Assembly: GCA_008711295.1 (NCBI GenBank)
Contig: VUYV01000228.1
Coordinates: 589,715 to 653,714 of the forward strand
Reading direction: 5' to 3'
DNA length: 64,000 nucleotides
Source of the DNA: Anarhynchus alexandrinus
Lineage: Eukaryota > Chordata > Aves > Charadriiformes > Charadriidae
Shown here: positions 36,543 through 49,060 of the stretch, piece by piece
How positions within the stretch are numbered: position 1 is the stretch's first letter
Layout: the number at the start of each line of letters is the position of its first letter
Translations under genes and position numbers: made by a program
The notes under the pieces: model-generated
What the model saw: the letters and a program-made list of their open reading frames with translations, nothing else
Told to the model about the DNA's origin: nothing
Databases searched by the model: none

Positions 36543-39500
36543 CAGAATCTTTATGGTAAGCATTTATAGAACTGCTTTCTATGTACTTGATTATGCTATG
36601 ACAGATTTGGTATAAAACAAAATGATGAGATATAATGTTTTACAAGACACAATCTATGCAAATTATGAATTCTTTAATGAGTTAATCACCAAGCTAGACA
36701 TGCTTTTGTGATTTGTAAGACAATTGCTAGAATTTATTACTGAAGAGCCAATGAATGTGCAGGTCTTATACTACCTGAAAAAAAAATAGTTTGAATTCTA
36801 TGACTTGAATTAGAAATTGCCATTAGGAGGGTAATACTACTTTTTTCATAACATAAATCTTCAGATGTGTATTAAAAACAGTAACATTTTCAGCCATAAA
36901 GACATATGAGGCAGTATAAAATGAGTTTTAAATTATCACTCTGTAGCTGGAAGACGTTTTGTTTTTACTAATCAGAAGCACTTCCCAATTCAGAAATCCA
37001 ACAATGAAGTATCTTGTTAAGGATATTTTATAATACTGGGAGGATGAAGAGTCACTGTTCAATGCAACATCTCCAGTCCCCATTAAGCATATAAATCAGT
37101 AGGCTTGGATTTTGTTTATTTTTAGTGTAAGACTAATTATCAGTGAAGTTGTAAGAATACATTCATGTTAATTAATGCAATATTTTCATCCCATCCAGTC
37201 AGAAAACACAGCTATGCCTGTGGAAAAGTATAATGGCAATATAATTAGGATTTCTTCTAAGAAAAACATTGTAACAGACATCCTGCCATGCTTATGTTAT
37301 TTTAATTGGGTGTGTAGCTCAAGGGCAGTTCATAATTTCTCATAAACTTTAATGTTAGTAAAATCAGCTGGAAGGAAGCTATACTTAATCTCCTTGATTA
37401 CACCATACAAAATAAAATCTTAATTTGAACATCATTTTTTTTTCTTTTACTGACAAAGCAAGAAGGGAAAACTAGGTTGACGAGGAGATCATGCTGTTCA
37501 CTTCCTCAGCTGAGTAATGACTCCTTGTAGTGTAAGTGTAGGAAAATTAAATAAAAAAGAGATTAAATCTGGCCTATCATGCAGGCTATCAGTATGCAGA
37601 CTGCTGAGCACCTTTTAAGTCAAGAGAATGGAGAAGTATAACAGAAAAGTCTTACTGTGCTGATTTTGCCTGTTGTTTCTTTGGGAGAATTCTGACTTTT
37701 TGGGTGCTCTAGTTCAGTCTTTAATTCTCCAGTGGTAACTTCTGGGAAGGCACTTTTAGGTCTACCAGCCACCAGAACCAGGTTGCAGTCATTCCCAAAT
37801 TTTGTAGAGGTTGCTATAAATTTTATGTTTAAGTTTATTGTAAGAAGAGAGTATTTAATCAGCAGATAGAGTAGAGAGCCTTGGTCCATACTAGGTAGGT
37901 CTGCTGATGCCTCTGTTTTCATACTTAACAAGAAAGTTGAAAATGGGACTTTACAATATATGTAAGTGTTCCCGAGATGTGCTTACCAAATTAACAAAAG
38001 AGGAAAGTTCTTTTTTCACCAGTCCTCGTTTAATATTTTGTTGTCCAAATGTATTGAAAATCTTGTTTTCAGTATGTTGATGTGATGTGATGTATGTGAA
38101 AGTGGTCACATTCTCATTTTTTACTAAATACATTTCTCAGGGAAAAGTTGTTAATGTTGCATTCTGTAGGCTTGATCTTTGTAGTGAGCTCGTGCTGAGA
38201 CCTTGCAATGGGCTGTTACTGAGCAACCAAATTGCTTTTGCCCCAAAGCAGCAAGGATTCTCACTGCTCTTGTCCCTTATAATGTCGTCTTGGATGTTCT
38301 TGTTATCTGTATGTTTAATCCTTTTAACTTCTGAGCTTCAGTAATCTTAAGAAGCCCTGGCTCCCTTAGGTGCTTTATCACACACAGGCTTTTTCCTTTT
38401 CTCCATTTTACTTCTGCTGATTTTCTATTTCTTTGTCCTAGTAAAAAGACATGTCTGATTTCTGTTATCTATTATTTGTAAATTATTCCTGTTTTATTGT
38501 AGCTGCATGACTATATGTTTTCTCTGTAAAATTAATATTCCTAGCATTAGAAAAATCTGGCTGGAGGCAGGTTTTAGTTCCAGTTATCTTCAGGGCTCTG
38601 CTCCCACTGCCAAACTCAGTCACCTGCCCCAGCCTGGGAAGGATAGACCCTGTACCCAGGCAGGCAAGACCTCTGCATAATGGGAATACAAAGCCCCACC
38701 ACTGTTTGAATGAACAAAGAGGGGAACCTAGACTCATGTCTGCAGAAAAGACTCTGTAAATTTCGTTTCTCTTGGTGATAAGGCATCGCATCTTGCTGCA
38801 CACTGTATTCACACCTGAATCCCCAAAGGTGAGCTTAAAAGTATCAAGAAGGTCTGGACACAGCAGGCAAACCCTGAATCATGGCCAAAGACAAGTGGAA
38901 GAAAAAGGATTTCCTCCCTGTTACCTCATGCAGGTAGAAGGATATGGCATCCTGAGTGGGGCATTGCTCAGTGACTTGCTGTAATGATACAATTCATACC
39001 TGTTTTTAAAATCATGTAAGAAAGGTGAAGATTACTAGTCGTTGGTATTTCTTGCTGTGAGCAGTCCTTTGTCTTAGCTCTAAGTCTCCCAAGCCACTTC
39101 CATATAAATGTATATAAATAAATTAAGTCATAGCAGAGTGCTTAAACACACTTCAGCACTTGTGTCATTGTTCATTTGTCTGTCAAGCCTAGATATACCG
39201 AAATCGCAGGAAGTGGGATGATATTCATGGTCTCATATCCAGACAAATGTGTGCAAGAAGGGGTTGTAGCTTCTGCCAAATTAAAATATTTTGTTACTGT
39301 TTTTTGGAGGATTTTTTGTTGGTTCCCCTGACCCCCACCTCCCAGATGCTGTCTTTAATGACTCATGCTCCAGCATGTTCAGAACTGAACACCTTCTCCA
39401 CCCAACAGCTTTTAGAATATGCCATATTTCAAGGGCAGTTTGAATAAACATGCAGGCTTCAACTCAAATAAATTTAATGCCCTTAGAGTTTTAAACAGAA

Positions 39501-39820
39501 AGTCAGTGCTCTGCTACAAGTGCTCTTTTTTGAGATTGTTAATATAAAAACAAGCAATATGTTCTTCCTTGTAAGTCTTAGGTACACACTAGCCCTCATC
39601 TGTTTCTCTTTTTAGTTTACCAATTTCTGTCATCCTTTATCCCTTTTGATATCTCAGAATTTGTCAATATGTTGCATTTATTAGCAGAAAACAGAAATCC
39701 AAACATCATGGCCTGAGCTTGAAGCAAGGAAACTGGTTAGCTATCTAAGATGTCCAAAAAACTTCCAGGCAGCTTTTTAGGTCTCTTAAAGTTTTCTTCC
39801 CCTAGAAGCACGTTTATATT

Positions 39821-39860
39821 TTCCTTTTATGCTGGTTTGTTTCCTTTTATGCTGGTTATT
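39821..39860. repeat. 20-bp tandem duplication
   Basis: TTCCTTTTATGCTGGTT occurs at 39821 and again at 39841. The period is 20 bases and the match is perfect over the first 17. Confidence 0.9.
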
Positions 39861-40607
39861 TTCAAAAACCTCTATCTCACATTCTTGCCTCTGTCCTTAG
39901 ACCAGCACTGCATAAAAGACTGCAGTGGGTTTTTATCTGATGCTGCCTGGCTGAGTGTAATTTAAAGTGGATGCTCCAGATTGAATTTTGATTGAATTTG
40001 AATTCTGATGAAGAAAGGATTAGTCTTCATCTTTAAAGATATAAGCAAATATCACTTATGCTAAGGTTTTAAGTTTTCCAGTTATGTATGTCTCTCTATA
40101 GTGCTTGTCCTTTCTTTATTTTGTATGGAAAGTCTATCCAAATGAGGCTAGTGGACTGGGGAATTGAAATAATTAAAGTAATTCTTTGTGAAATATTGCC
40201 AATTGTGAATAAACAAAGACATTTGAGCCCAAGTGTTTTCCTACACTGCTTTCTTGTAGGTGTTTAGGCATTAATGTCAACAAATGTGTAATATATTCAG
40301 ACAGTTGATTTGTTTGATTGATGAAGTTTTTAAACACAGAATTCATGGTGTTATTTAATGGAAGTTATGGATGCTCTTCTTCATATATCATTTCAACATT
40401 ATCTGATAGTGCTGAAATATAAATCTGTATTTAATTGGTTATGCAAGCATTCATTGAATTTTCTTCCAATAATTAAAGGCTTCAAAAGCTTCTTTAAAGG
40501 GTAAAACCAGCAATTCTCTGAAGTGTATTAGAAGTAGAATGATAACTTGTTAAGATAATAAACAAGAAAATTGTAGTGGGTGAACAGTAGAGAAGAAAAC
40601 AAGCTGT

Positions 40608-41393
40608 GTGTCTGTGCCTCAAGAGAAATCAAATTTTAGATGCATAATTATGGATTGTGTTGAAATACAGATAGAGTTCTGGGATTTTTTTCTAGCCAAT
40701 CTGATTTTTCATTATGACCTCAATGACTTTTTAAACAATTTTTCTCATAAGCACCAGTATAGGTTCAGGGGGGACCTGCTGGGAAGTAGTTCTGAGGAGA
40801 AGGATCTGGGGGTCCTGGTAGATAGTAAATTATCCATGAGCCAGCAATGTGCCCTTGTCGCCAAAAAGGCCAATGGAATCCTGGGCTGCATAGGGAAGAG
40901 TGTGGCCAGTAGGTCGAGGGAGGTCATTCTCCCCCTCTACTCGGCACTGGTGAGGCCACAACTGGAATACTGTGTCCAGTTCTGGGCTCCCCAGTTCAAG
41001 AGGGACAGGGAACTGCTGGAGAGAGTCCAGCGTAGGGCAACTGAGATGACTGAGGGATTGGAGCATGTCCCGTATGAGGAAAGGCTGAGAGAGCTGGGAT
41101 TCTTTAGCCTGGAGAAGAAAAGGCTGAGGGAAGACCTTATTATTGCATACAGGTATCTAAAGGGTGGGTTGAAGGAGGATGGATCCAGACTCTTTTCAGT
41201 GGTTCCCAGTGACAGGACGAGGGGCAATGGGCACAAGTTGGAACATAGGAAGTTCTGTTCAAATACGAGGAAAAACTTCTTTCCAGTTAGGGTGATGGAG
41301 CACTGGAACAGGCTGCCCAGGGAGGTTGTGGAGTCCCCTTCTCTGGAGATTTTCAAGACCCGCCTGGATGCAGTCCTGAGTAATGTGCTCTAG
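40608..41393 (+). pseudogene. Open chimeric frame: intronic leader fused to CR1 ORF2 C-terminus
   Basis: A 261-codon open frame. The first ~50 codons come from unique intron sequence and resemble nothing. From about 40757 the frame is CR1 ORF2: [60 protein letters not shown] and [20 protein letters not shown], ending at the normal ORF2 stop after LSNVL. The reverse transcriptase core and endonuclease are missing. It is open because the CR1 part is little decayed, and the fusion is by chance. No evidence of expression. Confidence 0.85.
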
Positions 41394-41479
41394 GCAATCC
41401 TGCTTTGGCAGGGGAGTTGGACTAGATGATCTCTAGAGGTCCCTTCCAACTCTGAAAGTTCCATGATTCCATGATTTCA
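40755..41479 (+). mobile_element. CR1 LINE (sense), about 0.7 kb, 5'-truncated
   Basis: Plus-strand CR1 starting near 'cagtataggttcagggggga' and ending 'ccatgattccatgatttc'. It spans the last ~210 codons of ORF2 plus a short 3' UTR with 'gctttggcagg' and 'ttggactagatgatctctag'. The coding part has no stop or frameshift, so this is one of the better-preserved and probably younger copies in the window. Same strand as CHSY3. Confidence 0.95.
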
Positions 41480-43172
41480 GTGCTTGAATTATTTTTTATT
41501 ACTAATCTGATTTGATATTATGAGTTATGAATATTTTCATATATGAAAATACTTCTTTTCATATGTGCCTGTATTTGAGGAGAAATAATCTCTAGAAATA
41601 ATCAGACAACCAACAGTGAAGGCAAATGCAGCATTGTGTTACATTTCTTCTTTTGCAGATCTGTTCAGATCAGAGATCTGAACAAGCTCTGTGTTGAGAA
41701 ACTTGCCAAACTCCCTTCCGTTTGGTTCCCGTCTGCAGGGGACAGCAAACTTTAATCTGCCGGCATTTCGTCAAGAACCAGCACTGTGCTGGCTAGCAGT
41801 ATCTGGGCCCTTTGGGGTTGATCTTCTGTCTAGCAAGCCTTCAGTATTAGAAAAGCTGCTTTTTTCATGAACCTAGTGCTTATTTCACATGGTCCCCTGT
41901 CTTAAATCTTATATATAAATTCCAGCTGTGTGAACATTCCTGGTATGACTTAACTTCCCGGTGGGAGGAGATGGGTGTAGGCAAGACTTAGGTTGCGGTG
42001 GTGTTACAAGCACAGTGGTAGTATTCACTCATTGACATAAAGAACACATGGTTACTGACGAAGGAAGCCCTATGTGCGGTTCCCTGGCTTGTTGTCTTTA
42101 CCATTCAGAAGCTTTTTATTAGCAGAGAAGAGATCTGCTGGTACACTGCATACTTCTATATGGGGCAAGATATGTTTTCTGATAGAGAAATTCCTTCCAG
42201 CGTATCTGACCTTCCCAGCTCTTGTTTGGTTGTGTAAGTGAATTGGTCCTCACTACTCCCCAGGATAGGTTGGCATTCCATGCTTGTCCTCTTGTGATGC
42301 TTTCTCTTTTGACTTTTTGTTTTGACTTTTTAAAATATCTCTTTGTTACTAACTTCTATTATCACCCTCATGGGCTTTTCAGAGAAGTTTAGCAAACTGA
42401 TTTTCATTTGCCATTTATCTGGTAGATGTGCATATAGTCTTGTTTTAGCAAAAAAGAAATTTCATATTCTTCACAATGCAGCACTCTTCATGGCATCAAC
42501 TGCATGTTACTAAAATACCAGCCAGCTTTTTTAAGTTGCATGAAGTTCAGCTGACAAAATTGCCATTGGTGTAATTTTGTTTAACTGGCCATATACAATA
42601 CTTTTTGTTGGGACTGTGTATTTCATCTTCAGGAACATTGTGGTGCTTTTGTCACAGGGCTCCTGACACATAATTCCAGGCCTATATAAACTATTTCATT
42701 TTAGACCTACTGGGGAAAAAAAGAAAGACTTAAGTATCTGATTAAATGGAAGAGTGTCAGCTAAGCACAGGAGAATTATTATTTTTTGCTGTATCTAAAT
42801 ACTTTCCAGAAGTCTACAGAAGAGAGAGACACTTGCACGAAAGTATAGGTGAAAAAATTAACTGTAAGATAAGGGGGGAAAAAGGATAAATGAACAGAGG
42901 AAGTAGCATCTCTTTAAGGCTGAGTTACTCAAAAAAATTTTGAATCATGCTATATGTTTGCCTCTGTGTATGTGCCATATAATGTAGGTTATGTATTAAC
43001 AAGTTAAAAATATCCTGAATTGTTGATGTTTCCGGTCTCCCAAAGCTTATATTTCTGTGAAAGACTTTGGAGGATGCCAGGTACAGATTCCCTAGTACTG
43101 ATAGTACGGTAGAAATTTCTGCCACATGCTCCTCTTCAAATTATGTTTGTAACATCAAAATACTTATTAATA
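41480..43172. other. Intronic stretch without recognised features
   Basis: About 1.7 kb of unique-looking sequence with frames under 70 codons. Slightly higher GC at 41690-42090. No repeat family recognised. Confidence 0.55.
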
Positions 43173-43310
43173 TAGAATTATAGGGTCATAGAATAATGTA
43201 AGTTAAAGAGACCTTGGAGATCATCTGGTCCAGTCCTTGCTCTTCAAGCAGGATCAGCGTCAAGGTTGAAGATCAAAGTTGCATCAGGTTGCAGTGGATT
43301 AACATTACTT
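43173..43310 (-). mobile_element. CR1 3'-end fragment (antisense)
   Basis: Plus-strand text 'atagggtcatagaataatg', 'agagaccttggagatcatct', 'ggtccagtccttgctcttca' and 'agcaggatcagcgtcaaggt' is the reverse complement of a CR1 3' UTR. The 3' tail lies at the left end. The copy is about 140 bp, strongly 5'-truncated and moderately diverged. Confidence 0.85.
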
Positions 43311-46300
43311 AACAAGCTCCCAAAACTCATGTTTTTGTGGAAGAGAATTGTTTGGGGGTGACAGAATGATGTGGTGGAATGCCTATGGCTGTGCAAAGGC
43401 GGTTTATATTAATTAGCTGTTAATAAATAATAGCGATACTAAGCTTAAAAGGAGAACTTTTTTGGTACATGGCTTGTACAGCTAAATCCTCTAGTTACAG
43501 CAAAGACATTCTATTAGTACTTTATTATTTCTTTTTATTTTCTTTTTGTTGTCTTTTGTATTGAAATGGATTCTGCAGAAAATTAGGTAAAACTGAAGGT
43601 AAAAACAATAAAAAGAACTTGAAAAATGTACTAATTTTAGCCTCTAACAGTAATACTTATTAAAGGCTCCTAAAACCCAGTCAAACAAGATGAGGAAAAA
43701 CCTTTTGTGTCCCAATAATTGACTGCATGGTTACATAATACCTCAGAGCCCTTCTGTAGGCTATAATGATAAATATACTGTGAATATTAAATGCAAATAA
43801 TTGCTTTCACTTAGAACTTTTCATTTTGCTAGAAATGTGACCAATTAGTGAAGCAATTGCCTTGAAGCAGTTTACCTCAGCACATAGATCTTAGGGTTTG
43901 TAGCCATGAAGCTTGATGGTTTGGTTTGGGTTTTTTTTTTTCCGATGAATCAGAAATGATAATGGCTTTTTCTCAATGTTTTCTTCAACATTTGAATTGC
44001 CGAATTACTTCAAAATTAAAGATGCTTACGAGTGAATCAGTTAAGGAAGACCTTTCAAGCTCCTGCATAGCAATGTAAGATACACATTGTCTGTAGTGGA
44101 TAACCGGTTAAGTAAGGTACAGGCATGCAGATTCTTCAGTTAGATTTACTTTCCAGGGGAAGTCATAAATACCAGGGAATCCTTTCTGTCAGACTGTTAC
44201 AGTTTGCAGAGATGCTCATCTCCCAGTAAGGAGGATTGTGCCTTGTAAAATAACACTACTGTATAAGGATTTTTCATGAGAAAGGACCCTCACACTGTTT
44301 ATAGCTAGTGTTGTTAGCGGGGGCACGCAGTGGGCTGCTTTCTCTTGCTGTATAAAATTTTTCTCTCCCACTGTATTAAGATTACCCACTCAGAGTACTT
44401 GAAGCATAAAGGCTATAGAGAAATTAAATTTTTATATTGCACCGTAAAATCGAGGCACAGAAGAAAAAATCCCAATTGAGCGGTAGAGATTTCATGCATT
44501 GCATGTGGCAGGGTTGTGAGTGGAGGGAGTTGCTTTCCCGCATCAGGCAATGTGACAGGAGTACAGATCACGTGCTGAGTCTCTGTTCTTGTGTCAGCTT
44601 GTATGATAGGAGTGAAGTCATAACGTGAAGCACAGCCAGGCAGCATGGCCTCGGGCCTGTTACAGGCTGTTAATTCCCTGGCCCCAACCACAGTTGGTTA
44701 GGATGAAACGCGGATGGATGGAGGAAGGCTTTCAAACAGATCATACGAGAAGATTGGTCTCTACAAGTGAAGAACAGAATGAATGCGTTACAGCTGTTTT
44801 TTTTAGGAATACCTCTAGCCAGGTATCTATGAAATACTCTCCTGTGCACCTTCGTGCAATCAGAGAGCAAACTACTCTCTAGTGTTACACTGTGGAGAGC
44901 TTCAGCCTTCTCACTGTGCTGAGTACATGCTAAAAAACGTTGAGCATACTATCTGCCGAGATTTGGATAGTTTCTCTGGAAGTCCATTTTTTTTTGTGGC
45001 AAGGAGGGCTGTTGGGATGAGCTGAATATAAATGTATGAGCACTGCCAGGAATATGAGAATGCAAAAGACAATATGCATTCATTGCAGATCATTAGCAAT
45101 GATTATAGGCAAATACTTACTAGTTGCTTGATGCACAATATGTCACAAGCCACAAAATGTTGCCTAATTCTCTGTAACAAAACACGGAATCAGAAAATCA
45201 TAAGTTTGAAAAGCCCAACTTATCATGAAAATAATGGACTTGCCCATGACCTTTATCTGTGTAACGAAAGGGAAATTGTTCATTAAAAATTCCTTCTGGG
45301 GTAATCCTGTAAAGTGGGATATATGGCTGATTCAAATGTGGTGCTACCCATATAGTGCAAAAAAAAGTTGTTTCCAGTTTCTATGTAACTTGTATATGTG
45401 GAATCAGTTTTTGTGGTGTTAATGCACTTACAAGAATAATTAGTGTTCAGATCTTTGATCAGATACACAGATGCACAACTCCGTGTTTTAGAAAGTCTAT
45501 CATTAAACAAATACACTAGCTCATTTCGCACGTCACACTGAAACGATTCAGAAAAGATAATCAGTCATCAAATCACCATTTCATCTTTTTTCTGTAATCC
45601 AAAGGATAGAATTTGATATTTCTGAATAAATATGTGACCTTTAAAGATTTTTTCCATTTCTTTTTCTGATTCAAGTGTTGGAGGCTAATAATTTAACAGA
45701 TTTTAATGTTTTTACCTGTGTATGGCCAAATCTGTCACACAGTGAGAGAGGGACAGTTTAAGATGATAGGTGCAGGTGATAGCCTGGTTTCCTTAAACCT
45801 GTTGACTTCTGAAATGCAGCCTTTTCCACAATTGTTCCACTTAGATAATGCAGAGTGTAATTTAAGCCATTTTTTCTTGCATGTATGCTACTATACTAGC
45901 ATGTCAGTGCTGTTTAATTTGTCTATTTATAGGCTAAATTACAAAAGTTCAAGTATTTACCATTCTTTTTCTAATGTACACTTTTTTTGCCTGTACAGAT
46001 TTGTTGGATTTTATTACATTGTGTGCTTGGTGAAGTATCCCTATAGCAGGACGTTAGCTGGAATGATACACAAAACAGCATGACTTTATACATTTTTCTT
46101 GTATTGTCTGTCCTACCTTGCAGGAAAACTTTGGGGCATGGAGTGGGGTTTTTTAGTTTAAAGCTATAACGAGATGTGATGTCAAAAAGTTTACTAATAT
46201 TAACAGAGCAGCACTGTTTCATGAGGGCTTCATCTTAGCTTTTCTTGGTATCATTTGGTTTACAGCATGCTGAGCTGATTTCAGTCCAGTGGCTTGGCTA

Positions 46301-47433
46301 ATGTGAGAAAGGAGGTGGGGGTAAAATGGTCCAGTAGGATTTGCTATTAAACTTTTTGCTATTAAACTGCTATTAAACTATTAATTATTTATTAATCTCA
46401 TTAACGTGAGGGCCAGCAGGAGAGTTACAAAAAAATAGTGCACAGGTCTACTTTTAAGGAGTCTGAGAAACTTAGCTCTTTTTTATTTTGATCACTACAT
46501 ATCATACGTAGCTAATCTGCAAATAAGAGGTTAGATCCCTTTCTACTGAGTGAACGGTCCTAATGCTGAAGAAACTATTAATTGAATTTGTGGTGTGCGC
46601 TCATAATTTTTCTGCCTGCTAACCCCTACATACCAGAGCTGGAATCAATACAACAAGTTTTGTTCATCCTGGGGATGATGTCAGCAGGAAGACTATTGAT
46701 TCTGGTGCTTAAGTTATTTAATGTGTCTGTTAATGATGTGTGAAACAAAATAGTACTCAGCTCTTTTTTATGTGGCTGTGTTGGCTCAAACTTTTTTCTC
46801 TAGGAGGAATTGGCAGATACGCCTTTCAATATGCAGCAAGCTGTAACTCTTGTATATATGGCATTTTACTATCACTCATAGATTATTAATTACACTCCAT
46901 TTTTCCCTGTTGTTTCTGGGTGCATCATATGTTAAAGAGATGGGCATAATATAAAGATAGCAGCAGGTTTTAATCATTTGAATAGTGAAACATTTATGTT
47001 GTTCTGGTTTTGTGGCAAACTGCTTCACAACATTGTTACTTGGATGCATTATAAACTACAAATAAATGGTTGTGTTATAAAGCTATTACATTACCAGTCA
47101 TCGTTATTACAGATATAAAGCTGGTCTGTTAAGCATTGCACTAAGTGGAAACATAAGGAACTACTATTTGCTGAGGACTGTGAATAGAAAGAGTATGTTA
47201 GGTATTTTCAATGTAATGTCTGTTTGTAGGAAGGTTTGCTGCTGCCAATTAATAATATGTCATTAATTCTTACTAAAAGCCAAACACTGTATTGTTAGGA
47301 AAAACTGAATGGATCTCTCCAGTCATTGATTCTCCTACTCACAAGCAATCTAGTTTTTTATAACCTGATTAAATTGTATGCATTACTTGCATTGAAAATG
47401 AAACAAAGAAATGAACTCAACAGACAATGAGAC
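43311..47433. other. Intronic stretch without recognised genes
   Basis: About 4.1 kb, AT-rich, with short frames up to 125 codons at 45706-46083 that match nothing I know. An 11-bp motif GCTATTAAACT occurs three times at 46343, 46358 and 46369, followed by an ATTAAT-rich segment. Confidence 0.55.
46343..46379. repeat. Triplicated 11-bp motif
   Basis: GCTATTAAACT begins at 46343, 46358 and 46369, all perfect. The first pair is separated by four T and the second pair abuts. Confidence 0.88.
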
Positions 47434-48101
47434 TGTTGGGTCGGTATTCTTTATTGCAGCACTGGGGTCGCACTGGGATTTCTCCTCATAAGTGCTCCCA
47501 ACCAGCGACGATTTCAAGAAGTTTATATTTACAAAAGTATATTCATTGATCTTTCTTGAAATCATTAACATAATCACGCCCATTCTATAAACATTAAGTC
47601 AATTATTCTACAGTCTTTGTTGCTATCTAGCACCTTTTCTCACGAACTACAGTCACTCTGCTGGTCATTTACTTCATCTGATGATCGTATCCTTCTCTTC
47701 ATCAGTTGTCCGCTAGTTGAACTTTCTTCTTTGGCAAGCTTTGACGCATGCGTACTACTAATTTGTTTTCGTTAGTAATCTATTACTACCTGTTTTGCAA
47801 CATTTTAGTAACTCGGCTAACTTATATCTTGAACATCTGTTAGTCTTTGGTTAGGTCTAGGCTATACATCCCATTTCCAAATAACGCATTGCCTAATAGG
47901 GTTGTAAGGTCTTGAGAATTGCTTCTTCAAAGCTAACTTTATCACAATGTACAAGCAACCCCCTGTTTTCAACAGTTTGTCGTTCTTCTAAGTTAATACA
48001 AAACCTTTATTTGCATAGCTTTACTTTAAATGGGTTAATAAAGCATCCCAACCTAATCAGCTTAACCTTCTAAAAGATACATAATTATACAAGATTTAGC
48101 A
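47434..48101 (-). mobile_element. Probable endogenous retrovirus LTR (antisense, solo)
   Basis: The left end reads TGTTGGGTCGGTATTCTTTA on the plus strand. On the minus strand this is an LTR 3' end with AATAAA (plus-strand TTTATT 47450-47455) placed about 15 bases before a terminal CCCAACA. The ~670-bp block that follows has unusual CpG-containing patches ('gacgcatgcgtac', 'tcgttagtaatc') compared with neighbours, as expected of a U3. The right end is placed at the CA of 'gatttagca' (48101), but later CA ends near 48147 or 48241 are also possible, and no convincing target-site duplication was found. No retroviral genes adjoin it. Confidence 0.6.
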
Positions 48102-48289
48102 GCATCTCTCTTTCAAAAATCTAATCTAAACTCTTCTTCTTCTGACAGCTAGAAATTTTCCTTTAATTTCCTGCCCAGGTAAACCTAAGGATAGTTTGCT
48201 TTCATTATCTCTCTCTTATTTGCTTGATGTATTTAGAGACAATGTGATTCTTATCCTTCATTTTACAAGGTTAAACAAGCCAAATAACA

Positions 48290-49060
48290 TTAACCTCTTC
48301 TTATAGGATAGTTTCTGGTCCTGGCAAATCTCTTTTGCATTGATTTGGTCCCATGCATTTGATAAAGATGCAGGTTCAGAATTGTCTGAAATTGTCCACT
48401 GTATCTTTCAAAAATATTCTGGCTGATGCAACACCAAATCTTGTTTTGCTTTTCTGTGGAGCATTCACACTGTTGTTTCATAATGTCTCCATCTCACCTT
48501 ACCGTCTGCTAAGATTCTCACGTTCTCCTTGTCAGTTATTTCCAGTTTAAAAGGTCAACTTTCCTAAGATATTTAGTCACCTGTCTCTTGAAACCATGGG
48601 TGTCGGATTATGTGTGTTGTATCATTAAAACAACTGAATTTCTGCAGTGTTACTTCTCCAAGTTCTCTAGCTCTTCCTGTGGGATGTCTTCTCCTCTTGT
48701 CTCTTCATGATATCCTCAACTTTGTGTCATTAGCAGTGTCCCAGATTTTGTGCCAGTGTCACTAAGTATGATTTTGTTCCTCAGAAGCTTCTGTAATGAC
48801 TTCCCTCCAAACAGACAGTTCCTCATTTACACACAGCTGGTTATTGCTTCTCTGTTATCCAGTTCGTATGCATTTCATAATTGCATTCTTAATCCTTACC
48901 TTCTCCTGGCTGCCAGTTTTTCTCATAGCACCATACCAAATGACTTGCTTAAACCTGTTTTCTTGTCCAGAAACTTATGATCCCCATAGCTTAGTGTTGC
49001 ATTTTATTAGAGTACACGTTATTGAGAACATCCTAATGTGCCTGTAGTTACCTGATTTTT
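48290..49060 (-). mobile_element. Ancient CR1/L3-like LINE fragment (ORF2 part)
   Basis: Plus-strand phrases in order are 'cctcttcttataggatagtt', 'aatctcttttgcattgattt', 'attcacactgttgtttcata', 'tttgtgtcattagcagtgtc' and 'ttatccagttcgtatgcatt', then 'accataccaaatgacttgct'. They follow the order of the reverse complement of CR1 ORF2: C-terminal part, SMSQQ-type block, FADD region, then the upstream RT. Both strands are riddled with stops in any CR1 frame. The identification is by order of weak matches, so ends and subfamily are uncertain. Confidence 0.45.

Larger units (their letters stand above)
25944..40754. other. Long intronic stretch without recognised genes
   Basis: Nearly 15 kb with no repeat family or gene I can name. 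The longest frame is 34529-34918 (129 codons), which matches nothing known to me and lacks any supporting context. Local duplications at 27097-27161, 30182-30223 and 39821-39860, a T run at about 32477-32492 and a (TTTTG)n run at 36519-36542 are the only patterns seen. The scarcity of recent transposons over this length is itself notable. Confidence 0.5.

Noticed and set aside
45706..46083. 125-codon plus-strand frame with hydrophobic stretches
   Set aside because: Looks membrane-like only because of T-rich codons. No homology and no start or splice support.
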